Part shown: piece by piece, positions 55,213 through 64,000 of the stretch
Numbering within the stretch: the stretch's first letter is position 1
Layout of the letters: every line of letters starts with the position of its first letter
NCBI RefSeq assembly: GCF_030506325.1
Contig: NZ_CP120683.1
Coordinates: 5,407,001-5,471,000 of the forward strand
Length of the DNA stretch: 64,000 nucleotides
Source: Tunicatimonas pelagia
GTDB lineage: Bacteria > Bacteroidota > Bacteroidia > Cytophagales > Cyclobacteriaceae
Direction: 5' to 3'
The notes under the pieces: generated by a model
What the model was told of the DNA's origin: nothing
Databases searched by the model: none
What the model saw: the letters and a program-made list of their open reading frames with translations, nothing else
Made by a program: the position numbers and the translations under genes

Positions 55213-55824
55213 TTACTGCGCCTGATTATTTAAAATCTGACGACATTGCTGTCTTATTTCCCTGATTTTATCTACCGTCCAGTTTCGGTGTAATTTTTCT
55301 AAAATTAGCCAGTGCTTAATAAAGTGGTGGCGATAGCGTCGGGTAAAACTACCAATCTGCATTGGAGTAATTTCAATATCAGACTGAATAGCGGAAGATT
55401 CTATCTGCATATCACCCAGTGGTGAATAAAACGCATCGTGGTATTTAAGAAAACAAGCTGTTGAGGGTAATGCTGGTAATTGGTGCTTCTTCAATAAGTG
55501 CTGAATTTGAGTATTGTCTTCATAACTTTCAGTAAAAGTACAAAGCGATAATTTTATATCTGGGTAAAAATTTTCTTTGGCCAAAGCAACTAGTAAAGCA
55601 GTTTTTGAACATCGGCTTCCTCCTTCCTTCGCTACCTGTAGCAAATCATTAGATGCACATTCTTGGGTAGCTGGCAACTGTTGCAAATAATGTATAGCAG
55701 AGTGAAAATCGGTAACTTCTTTACTATTTAAAAAGCGAGAAATAGCCGATTGAGCAGTAAGCGTGAAGTTAGGAAGTTGGTTCATTATGCAATAAGCCTG
55801 AGTTTGATTATCCGTTAGATGCAT
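55213..55824 (-). CDS. Transglutaminase-like hypothetical protein
   Basis: A protein of about 203 residues. The frame is open to 55947, but the ATGs at 55824 and 55785 start closer to the conserved part; the exact start is uncertain. The segment EGGSRCSKTALLVALAKEN resembles the Cys-containing core helix of transglutaminase-like domains (often GTCSTKHALL), and CFLKYHDAFYSPL could supply the His. The C-terminus is basic and helical. It is monocistronic; substrate and role are unknown. Confidence 0.6.
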   Translation of the reverse strand: MHLTDNQTQAYCIMNQLPNFTLTAQSAISRFLNSKEVTDFHSAIHYLQQLPATQECASNDLLQVAKEGGSRCSKTALLVALAKENFYPDIKLSLCTFTESYEDNTQIQHLLKKHQLPALPSTACFLKYHDAFYSPLGDMQIESSAIQSDIEITPMQIGSFTRRYRHHFIKHWLILEKLHRNWTVDKIREIRQQCRQILNNQAQ

Positions 55825-56200
55825 GTTTATACACAATGGTTGCATTACTATACGCAAAGTACTAACTAATGTTAGGTACAATGTAATACAAAGTAGCTGG
55901 TTATAGTAAAAATAATCAAGTTTTTTTAGGTTTTTTGCAGCGATCAATAGCTATAGTTGAATATTTATAACTATTTAAATATAAAGTAAAATAATATTAA
56001 TTGTATTGTGGTAAGTTATATTAAACAAGAAGTGGAAAGACGAAAGATGTAAGGTCTGGTATGATTTTTTCTTATTACCTGTTAAATAATTAACTCCTAG
56101 TAAAAAAGAGTGCAAAAATTGGAGCGTTGAGACCTTGTTACTACTAGCTACTTATAATAAAACCTATTGCATAGGAGCAAAATGTGTCTCTAACTACTAA

Positions 56201-56368
56201 ATGCTAAACACTATGAAAGCTATTAAAATATCAGATTATGGTTCTCAGTTAAAATCGGCGGTCAGTGCTAGTTACCAAGAAGGATGGGTAAAATCACTAG
56301 AAAATTTTGAGAAACGCTTACAAGACCCAAATTTTAAAAGAAGGCGTCCGCAATTATCCAGTCACTAG
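56201..56368 (+). CDS. Possible 55-residue basic small protein
   Basis: An ATG frame (internal ATG at 56213) encoding AIKISDYGSQLKSAVSASYQ followed by a Lys/Arg-rich helix and the tail KRRRPQLSSH. It overlaps the end of the opposing maf gene by 4 bases and fills an otherwise empty gap. Codon use looks normal for the window. Not recognised; could be a real small gene. Confidence 0.45.
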   Translation: MLNTMKAIKISDYGSQLKSAVSASYQEGWVKSLENFEKRLQDPNFKRRRPQLSSH

Positions 56369-56946
56369 CCTTTATTTAAAATTACTTTTTTCAGTGTCTG
56401 GTAGAGCTGATGAACTGGTAGGCCTACCACGTTGAAGTAAGAGCCCTCAATACCGCTAATGCCAATCATGCCAATCCACTCTTGAATAGCATATCCTCCG
56501 GCCTTATCCAGAGGTTGATATTTTTCTACGTAAAACGATATTTCTTCGGCAGTGAGCGAAGCAAAATGAACCATAGTTTGCTCGGAAAAGCTACGTTGCC
56601 ACTGCTGGGTGGTTAGACATACTCCGGATATTACGTGGTGCGAGCACCCGGAGAGCTTTCTAAGCATTGTGCGCGCTTCTTCCGCTGATAGAGGTTTGTT
56701 AAGTACCTCTTGCCCAACTACGACGGTAGTATCGGCTGTAATCACCAGCTCGTCAGCAGCAATGGAATCAAGGTGAGCTTTGCCCTTTTCTATCGCTAAA
56801 TACTCAGCTACTTGTTCCACCGCCAAATCCTCTGGAAAATCTTCGTCAATACTGATAACCCGGGTAGTGAAAATAAAGCCTAACTCCTGCATGAGTTGTT
56901 GTCGCCGGGGCGATTGTGATCCTAAAATAAGTTTATAGTTCATCAT
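56365..56946 (-). CDS. maf: Maf-family nucleoside triphosphate pyrophosphatase
   Basis: Hydrolyses dTTP/UTP or modified nucleotides to monophosphates (house-cleaning); cytoplasmic. The 193-residue protein starts with the ATG pair at 56946/56943, giving YKLILGSQSPRRQQLM, the Maf nucleotide loop. The catalytic Asp lies in ITADTTVVV, and GYAIQEWIGMIGISGIEGSY is the C-terminal signature. The frame is open a further 117 bases upstream, but this lies inside the DUF1015 gene. The start overlaps the DUF1015 stop by 11-14 bases, implying coupling. Confidence 0.92.
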   Translation of the reverse strand: MMNYKLILGSQSPRRQQLMQELGFIFTTRVISIDEDFPEDLAVEQVAEYLAIEKGKAHLDSIAADELVITADTTVVVGQEVLNKPLSAEEARTMLRKLSGCSHHVISGVCLTTQQWQRSFSEQTMVHFASLTAEEISFYVEKYQPLDKAGGYAIQEWIGMIGISGIEGSYFNVVGLPVHQLYQTLKKVILNKG

Positions 56947-58210
56947 CGTGAATAGAGCCAAAAACAAAGCCGCCAATGGCTTTTGGGTAAAAATAAGTCG
57001 ATTTCTGGGGCATAACATTACCGCTGTAGCATACCTTTTTAACTTCTTCAATACTGACCCCATTGGTGATTAAGGCCATTTGAACTTCCTGGCGATCTGC
57101 TTTGGCAAAGCAACTGGCAAAACTACGGTCGTAGTGAATGTGCGGTGAGCGAGACTGCTCCTTTTGAGGAATTCCTAAAACTTTATCGATAAAAAAGTGA
57201 TGTAGCACTACTGTTTCTAATGCTTTTACATCAGGGTGTAAATTCCAGTCTAGCGTGGAAAATGCCTCGGGTTTTAGTCGGATTTTGTAGCATTCCGAGC
57301 CAATTAATAGTCCGAAGGTCCACGGCTTTCCGGCAATAATCTCGGGAATATCCGAGCCATTCTCAACTGGTATGATAGTAAAATAATCCGCTATTTTCTG
57401 TAACACTGCTTCAGTAGTGATATTTGGTAAATCACTAATAAGTCGGTGGGTGGGCAAAATTACCAGATCCTCCGATTCGGTATTAGTCAGGTACATCATA
57501 TGGTAGTTGTACCCTTCTTTCCCCGTATGGCTTAGATTATTCTTCATACTTGCCCGACGATGAATGAGTGAGCCTTCGTAGCGGTGGTGCCCATCAGCCA
57601 GGATAATAGGCTTATCGCGTAGCGTACTGACAAACTGCTGAATCACTTGGGAGTCAGTAATCATTCCAAACATATCTCGAACTCCCTGATAGTCTTCGGC
57701 TTCGTAAATAACCTGAGTCATACTTTGGTCTATCAGAGGTTCTAAGCGATGTTCGGCATCAGTGTATAAACCGTGGGTAGGGCTGGCGTGCAGCTGTGTA
57801 GCCGCCAGTAAGTCAGCCCGGTCATTTACGGAGCTGGGAATAGTGTCTTCGTGCCGGAGAACAATATTTTCTTCCCAGAAAGTCGCTTCAATCATGGCAA
57901 TAAATCCTTTTCGGCAAAAGAATTTGGGTAGCCCCGGTAGTTGAAAGCATTGATAATAAGTATAGAGTGCCGCCAATGTGTCTTGTCGTAGTACGCCTTC
58001 TGTCTTCCATTGGCTGAGCAGTTGAGCCGTATTTTGAGCTGAGTCGCCCGGTTTGGGTACCGATAAGTGAATGCTATTGTAGGGTTCTTGATACAGTGCC
58101 ACTCGCTGCTTGAAAGACACTACATCAAATGGAGGGGAGATTAATCTACTTATTTGATTTGTTAACTTGGGGGCGTAGCGCCATCCCCGGAAGGGCTTTA
58201 TAACGGCCAT
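56933..58210 (-). CDS. DUF1015 family protein
   Basis: A 425-residue cytoplasmic protein starting MAVIKPFRGWRYAPKL, the typical DUF1015 opening (IxPFRGxR). The family's conserved PIILADGHHRYEGSLIHR is at about 200-217, and HYDRSFASC is near 355. Molecular function is not established; the DGHHRYE motif resembles a metal or nucleotide site. It is co-directional with and overlaps maf, and lies 34 bases downstream of the biotin carboxylase gene, so the three may share a transcript. Confidence 0.9.
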   Translation of the reverse strand: MAVIKPFRGWRYAPKLTNQISRLISPPFDVVSFKQRVALYQEPYNSIHLSVPKPGDSAQNTAQLLSQWKTEGVLRQDTLAALYTYYQCFQLPGLPKFFCRKGFIAMIEATFWEENIVLRHEDTIPSSVNDRADLLAATQLHASPTHGLYTDAEHRLEPLIDQSMTQVIYEAEDYQGVRDMFGMITDSQVIQQFVSTLRDKPIILADGHHRYEGSLIHRRASMKNNLSHTGKEGYNYHMMYLTNTESEDLVILPTHRLISDLPNITTEAVLQKIADYFTIIPVENGSDIPEIIAGKPWTFGLLIGSECYKIRLKPEAFSTLDWNLHPDVKALETVVLHHFFIDKVLGIPQKEQSRSPHIHYDRSFASCFAKADRQEVQMALITNGVSIEEVKKVCYSGNVMPQKSTYFYPKAIGGFVFGSIHDDEL

Positions 58211-58243
58211 TATTTTCTATTGGACGATGATGTGAGAGTAGAA

Positions 58244-59746
58244 CTATTCAAACCTTCTGCTTTTCCAAAAACGATTAACAGATGAAGAAAAGGTAGGTTC
58301 TAGCGGTTTACTACGTTGCTGTTGTTCTAGCAGAAGTTTTCCGGCCAATGCCACAGCCAATGTTTGTTCATCGGATGTTAACTCTTCGGTTAGATTTTCC
58401 GGTTGGTAGTATTCATCGACAAACTTGGTGGTAAATCGGCCGGAGATAAACTCGGGATGCTGAAGTACAAAGCGGCAGAAGGGAAGGGTAGTGGCTACTC
58501 CGCTAATTTGGTACTCGCCGATAGCACGTAGCATTCGGGCAATAGCCTCTTCCCGATCTTGCCCGTAGGTAACTAGTTTGGCAATCATGGGGTCGTAGTA
58601 CACCGAAATATCCATTCCTTGCTCAATACCATCGTCTACTCGAACGCCCGGACCTTGAGGGCAACGGTAGGTTTGTAGGGTTCCGGTATCTGGTAAGAAA
58701 TTATTGGTAGGGTCTTCGGCGTATACCCGCACTTCCAGGGCATGTCCCCGAATAGTGAGATCATCTTGAGAAAAAGAGAGTGGATGCCCTTCAGCAATAT
58801 GAATTTGCTCCTTCACCAAATCTACGCCCGTAATTAGTTCGGTAACTGGATGCTCTACTTGCAAACGGGTGTTCATTTCTAAAAAATAAAACTTCAAGTC
58901 GTCGCCTACCACAAATTCTACGGTGCCGGCTCCTTCGTACTGGCAGGCTCGAGCCACTTCAATGGCGGCTTGTCCCATCGCCTCCCGCATCTTATCCGAA
59001 ACTATGGCTGAAGGTGCTTCTTCAATTACCTTTTGGTAACGACGCTGAATAGAGCACTCTCGCTCAAACAGGTAAGCATAATTGCCGTGCTGGTCGCCTA
59101 CAATCTGAATTTCGATGTGTTTGGGGGCAGTGATGAATTTTTCAATAAATACTGATCCATCGCCAAAGGCAGAGGTAGCTTCGCTTACGGCCCGCTCCAT
59201 TTGCTCGGCTAACTGGTCTTCACTGTGTACAATCCGCATTCCTTTACCGCCGCCACCCGCACTGGCTTTAATCAGTACCGGGTACCCGATCTTTCGGGCT
59301 ATCTGTTTTGCTTCGGTTTCATTTTCAATGGGTTTATCGGTGCCTGGTACTAGCGGAACATCAAATGCCGATACGGCTGCTTTAGCCGCTAATTTACTTC
59401 CCATCGTACTAATGGCTGAAGGGCTGGGGCCAACGAAAATAATTCCTGCTTCCTCTACTCGTCGGGCGAATTCGGCATTTTCTGACAGAAAACCGTAGCC
59501 AGGGTGAATAGCATCAGCCTCCGTTTGCTGACAGGCTTTTAGGATGTTTGGAATGTTTAGATACGACTGAGCCGAAAGAGCCGGGCCGATATTTACCGCA
59601 AAATCAGCTAATTGCACGTGGGGTGCTAGGCGATCAGCATCACTGTATACGGCCACAGTTTCAATGCCTAGCTCTCGGGCTGAACGTATAATACGAACGG
59701 CAATTTCTCCTCGGTTGGCTATCAAGATACGGCGAATAGATTTCAT
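58244..59746 (-). CDS. accC: Biotin carboxylase subunit (acetyl/propionyl-CoA carboxylase)
   Basis: Carboxylates biotin on the carrier protein using ATP and bicarbonate. The 500-residue protein has the biotin-carboxylase N-domain (RILIANRGEIAVRIIRSARE), the ATP-grasp loop ASAGGGGKGMRIV, the catalytic-region FLEMNTRLQVEHPVTE and a C-terminal extension of about 50 residues beyond the standard 450. This length is typical of the acyl-CoA carboxylase alpha subunits of Bacteroidota, so the substrate may be propionyl- rather than acetyl-CoA. No carrier or carboxyltransferase gene is beside it. The first gene of a minus-strand group with DUF1015 and maf. Confidence 0.9.
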   Translation of the reverse strand: MKSIRRILIANRGEIAVRIIRSARELGIETVAVYSDADRLAPHVQLADFAVNIGPALSAQSYLNIPNILKACQQTEADAIHPGYGFLSENAEFARRVEEAGIIFVGPSPSAISTMGSKLAAKAAVSAFDVPLVPGTDKPIENETEAKQIARKIGYPVLIKASAGGGGKGMRIVHSEDQLAEQMERAVSEATSAFGDGSVFIEKFITAPKHIEIQIVGDQHGNYAYLFERECSIQRRYQKVIEEAPSAIVSDKMREAMGQAAIEVARACQYEGAGTVEFVVGDDLKFYFLEMNTRLQVEHPVTELITGVDLVKEQIHIAEGHPLSFSQDDLTIRGHALEVRVYAEDPTNNFLPDTGTLQTYRCPQGPGVRVDDGIEQGMDISVYYDPMIAKLVTYGQDREEAIARMLRAIGEYQISGVATTLPFCRFVLQHPEFISGRFTTKFVDEYYQPENLTEELTSDEQTLAVALAGKLLLEQQQRSKPLEPTFSSSVNRFWKSRRFE

Positions 59747-59840
59747 AACGAATAGGTAGATTATTCAATAAAAAATAATATATTACTAAACTTTTATATG
59801 AATATTATAAGTTGTAATGCGAAATATGTGAGCAGCTACA

Positions 59841-59870
59841 TTGGATGAGAGGTAATTAATGGTAAATTTG
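59841..59870 (+). promoter_or_regulatory. Bacteroidota-type promoter of the serine palmitoyltransferase gene
   Basis: TTG (59841-59843) and TAAATTTG (59863-59870) are separated by 19 bases, a full match to the primary-sigma consensus TTG-N19-TAnnTTTG. The predicted start of transcription is near 59877, leaving a leader of about 47 bases before the GTG start at 59924. Confidence 0.65.
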
Positions 59871-59923
59871 CCCGATCATATGTTTTCGTAAAAATACAAT
59901 TAGTAAGCTAAAATTAAATACGA

Positions 59924-61171
59924 GTGGATTTATTTGAAAAATTTACGGTAGATATGGGGCCGCTTGGCAAGCACGCCGGGATTGAAGAAGGGTACTTCAT
60001 GTTCCCTAAGCTAGAAGGTGAGATTGCGCCCCGTATGAAGTTTAGAGGGAAAGAAGTGCTTACTTGGAGTTTAAATAACTACTTAGGGTTAGCCAATCAT
60101 CCTGAAGTGCGAGAGGCTGACCGTAAATCGGCAGAGAAGTGGGGACTAGCCTACCCGATGGGTGCCCGCATGATGTCGGGCAATAGTGATTTGCACGATG
60201 AGTTAGAACGGCAACTGGCTACTTTTGTGAAGAAAGAAGATGCTATGCTACTAAACTACGGCTACCAAGGCATTCTTTCGGTGATTGATGCAATGGTAGA
60301 TCGCAAAGATATTATTGTGTACGATGCCGAGTCGCACGCTTGCATTGTAGATGGAGTACGGCTCCACTTGGGTAAGCGATTCGTGTTTCCGCACAACGAT
60401 GTCGAGAATTTAGAAAAGCAGCTAGTTCGAGCTACCCGATTGGCTAATGAAACCGGAGGCGGTATTTTGGTAATTACCGAAGGCGTGTTCGGTATGTCGG
60501 GAAATATGGGTGCTTTACAAGAGATTGTGGCGCTTAAAGAAAAATACCAGTTCCGGCTATTAGTAGATGATGCCCACGGGTTTGGTACGATGGGGGCAAC
60601 CGGAGCCGGAGCGGGCGAAGCGCAGGGTGTGCAAGATGGCATTGATGTCTACTTTTCTACCTTTGCTAAATCAATGGCTAGCATAGGGGCATTTGTAGCC
60701 GGAGACACATCAGTGATTCGGTACTTACGCTACAATACTCGTTCTCAGATTTTTGCTAAGTCATTACCGATGCCGTTTGTGGAAGGCGGGCTTAAGCGAT
60801 TGGAGTTGCTGAAGAAAACCCCTGAGCTACGGGAAAAGCTCTGGACGGTAGTGAAAGCGTTACAATCGGGCTTCCGAGAGCGAGGGTTCAATATTGGTAC
60901 TACCCAATCTCCAGTGACTCCGGTTATTTTAAAAGGTGAGATAGTGGATGCTGCCGGACTGGCGTACGACCTTCGTGAGAACTTCAATATCTTCTGCTCG
61001 GTGGTTATCTACCCTGTAGTGCCTAAAGATATAATCATGCTTAGAATTATTCCTACTGCCATGCACACCCTGGCTGATGTGGAAGAAACAATAACCGCTT
61101 TTGAAAATGTTAAACATAAACTAGAGACCGGTGTTTACCATACAAGCGAGCTTGCTGCAGCATTTGAATAG
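59924..61171 (+). CDS. spt: Serine palmitoyltransferase-type PLP enzyme
   Basis: A 415-residue alpha-oxoamine synthase, most likely condensing serine with an acyl-CoA to start sphingolipid synthesis, as in Bacteroides and Sphingobacterium. Catalytic landmarks: His138 (ESHAC), VDDAHGFG with Asp215/His218, and the PLP-binding Lys249 in STFAKSMASIG. PMGARMMSGNSDLHDELE (78-95) is the family glycine-rich region. The start is a GTG placed after a good promoter. A 2-amino-3-ketobutyrate CoA ligase role cannot be fully excluded, but the N-terminus (MDLFEKF) fits the Bacteroidota sphingolipid enzyme. Confidence 0.85.
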   Translation: MDLFEKFTVDMGPLGKHAGIEEGYFMFPKLEGEIAPRMKFRGKEVLTWSLNNYLGLANHPEVREADRKSAEKWGLAYPMGARMMSGNSDLHDELERQLATFVKKEDAMLLNYGYQGILSVIDAMVDRKDIIVYDAESHACIVDGVRLHLGKRFVFPHNDVENLEKQLVRATRLANETGGGILVITEGVFGMSGNMGALQEIVALKEKYQFRLLVDDAHGFGTMGATGAGAGEAQGVQDGIDVYFSTFAKSMASIGAFVAGDTSVIRYLRYNTRSQIFAKSLPMPFVEGGLKRLELLKKTPELREKLWTVVKALQSGFRERGFNIGTTQSPVTPVILKGEIVDAAGLAYDLRENFNIFCSVVIYPVVPKDIIMLRIIPTAMHTLADVEETITAFENVKHKLETGVYHTSELAAAFE

Positions 61172-61262
61172 TAACAAATCTCGCAGTTTTTATTGTTTTT
61201 AAGCCATATTGGCTATATTGGCACATAATTGTTAAATTTTTTTGTCCACAACTGAACTAACT

Positions 61263-61442
61263 ATGAAACGATTTGATGAATTAAGAGATTTAGTAATGTC
61301 TTTAGAAGGTGACTTCGAGAAATTCTACGATAAAGAGAATCAGGCAGCCGGTACTCGAGTACGAAAAGGTATGCAAGATTTGAAGAACCTAGCCCAGGAG
61401 ATTCGAGTAGAGGTTCAAGATATTAAGAACAAAGCTTCCTAA
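61263..61442 (+). CDS. Small histone H1-like DNA-binding protein
   Basis: A 59-residue Lys/Glu-rich helical protein, starting MKRFDELRDLVMSLEGDFEK and containing AAGTRVRKGMQDLKNLAQEI. This is the conserved Bacteroidota histone H1-like (Hc1-type) family, thought to bind DNA or nucleoids. A TTG 21 bases upstream is a less likely start. It lies 91 bases after the serine palmitoyltransferase gene and is followed by a strong terminator. Confidence 0.88.
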   Translation: MKRFDELRDLVMSLEGDFEKFYDKENQAAGTRVRKGMQDLKNLAQEIRVEVQDIKNKAS

Positions 61443-61470
61443 AGGCCAATACTAATCTGATTAGAAAGTA

Positions 61471-61500
61471 AAAGCAACTCTTCAACGAGTTGCTTTTTTT
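61471..61500 (+). terminator. Rho-independent terminator
   Basis: Stem aaagcaactc (61471-61480) with gagttgcttt (61487-61496), 6-base loop, continuing into a T-run. It ends the histone-like gene and touches the stop codon of the opposing gene (61499-61501). Confidence 0.9.
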
Positions 61501-62041
61501 ATGAAGCTTCGGCTTCCTTTTCCCCTGAAATTGATACAATACGAACGTAGCGCATAATTAGCTCGCACAGGTCGTAAAGTGTTTCGGCGCGAAACATAAG
61601 CTCATAGTAGGGGTGATGTTCAGGAATATCGCAGCCAATCCGGCATTTAGCCTGACTCAGTGTTAAAATCTTATCAAGTACTTGGTTGGACTCAGTATCG
61701 AGATGAATCAAATAATCGAAGCGACTGTTGACAAAATCGATAAGGTGTTCGGCTTTAAACTTACCAAAAGCTGATATATCTCGGTCGCTAAACTGAAGAT
61801 AGCCAAATATCTTATTCCTGGCTCGGCGCTTGTCGTAGCAAAGCACCTGCACCTCCTTATGGTCAGCCGAAAGATGAGCAATAAAATCATCTACTGTATT
61901 CTGCTTCTCATGATCAGCCAGCGTAATTAATACTCCAATACGTTCTGCTTTCTCGTAATTTACCGTTTGGCGTTTCACTGTACTTTGCTTAAGCAATTTA
62001 GGCAGTTGGAAGCCAATAATTTTCTTGGTAAAGAACCACAT
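61499..62041 (-). CDS. Conserved Bacteroidota hypothetical protein (DUF6913-like)
   Basis: A 180-residue protein starting at the ATG at 62041 (MWFFTKKIIGFQ). The longer frame begins with a TTG overlapping the ligA stop. It has an alpha/beta pattern with RIGVLITLADHE, VQVLCYDKRRAR, YLIHLDTESN and KCRIGCDIPEHHPYYELM, resembling the DUF6913 family found next to housekeeping genes. Function unknown. It lies immediately downstream of ligA and probably shares its transcript. Confidence 0.75.
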   Translation of the reverse strand: MWFFTKKIIGFQLPKLLKQSTVKRQTVNYEKAERIGVLITLADHEKQNTVDDFIAHLSADHKEVQVLCYDKRRARNKIFGYLQFSDRDISAFGKFKAEHLIDFVNSRFDYLIHLDTESNQVLDKILTLSQAKCRIGCDIPEHHPYYELMFRAETLYDLCELIMRYVRIVSISGEKEAEAS

Positions 62042-62057
62042 TAGATAATCATTTAAA

Positions 62058-64000
<1,943 letters not shown>

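Noticed and set aside
56947-57063. N-terminal 39-codon extension of the maf frame
   Set aside because: It lies inside the DUF1015 gene and the Maf nucleotide loop begins right after the ATG pair at 56946/56943.
59115-59498. 127-codon frame opposite the biotin carboxylase gene
   Set aside because: Lies fully inside a strongly conserved gene and has a low-complexity Ser/Pro/Thr composition.

Overview
The window looks like a chromosomal segment of a marine-type Bacteroidota, most likely order Cytophagales (inference). Reasons: a PorE-like and a PorP/SprF-like type IX secretion protein, a Bacteroidota-type serine palmitoyltransferase, a small histone H1-like protein, a GIN-domain protein, and promoter -7 boxes of the TAnnTTTG type. 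No rRNA, tRNA, CRISPR array, phage or defence island was seen.

Layout. 1-6.5 kb: birA (5' edge), a DoxX plus Tat-exported oxidoreductase pair, ahcY, and a PorE-like OmpA protein. 6.8-19.8 kb: an LPS core or surface-glycan region with two FkbM methyltransferases, a SAM methyltransferase, glycosyltransferases of families 2, 4, 9 and 87, and an LpxL-like acyltransferase. It also holds decayed gene copies: a broken PorE-like duplicate at 9.3-9.9 kb and scraps of a GT9 and a methyltransferase gene at 12.7-12.9 kb. 20.2-29.5 kb: a PorP/SprF-SPOR fusion, DUF819, holA, a 1045-residue TPR protein, a FAS1 lipoprotein, nadD and frr.

29.6-32.5 kb is a gene graveyard. An MNT nucleotidyltransferase is interrupted by a perfect palindrome, a HEPN scrap runs into an ISAs1-type transposase remnant, a membrane protein is frameshifted, and a four-helix-bundle (23S rRNA intervening-sequence type) pseudogene sits between complementary repeat arms. 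An SDR and a BamA/TamA-like barrel follow.

36.2-53.5 kb is an exopolysaccharide locus: Wzc-type kinase, heparinase II/III-like protein, Wzx flippase, Wzy-like polymerase, two sulfotransferases, five or six glycosyltransferases, and a WcaJ-like protein lacking its catalytic half. Together these suggest a sulfated, possibly uronate-containing polymer (inference). 54-64 kb returns to housekeeping: a response regulator, small hypothetical genes, maf, DUF1015, biotin carboxylase, serine palmitoyltransferase, a histone H1-like gene, a conserved hypothetical gene and ligA (cut by the right edge).

The most unusual feature is a recurring class of intergenic repeats built from 7- or 8-base units, usually arranged as imperfect inverted repeats at gene ends. 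One pair flanks a 3-kb two-gene segment and another flanks the four-helix-bundle pseudogene.
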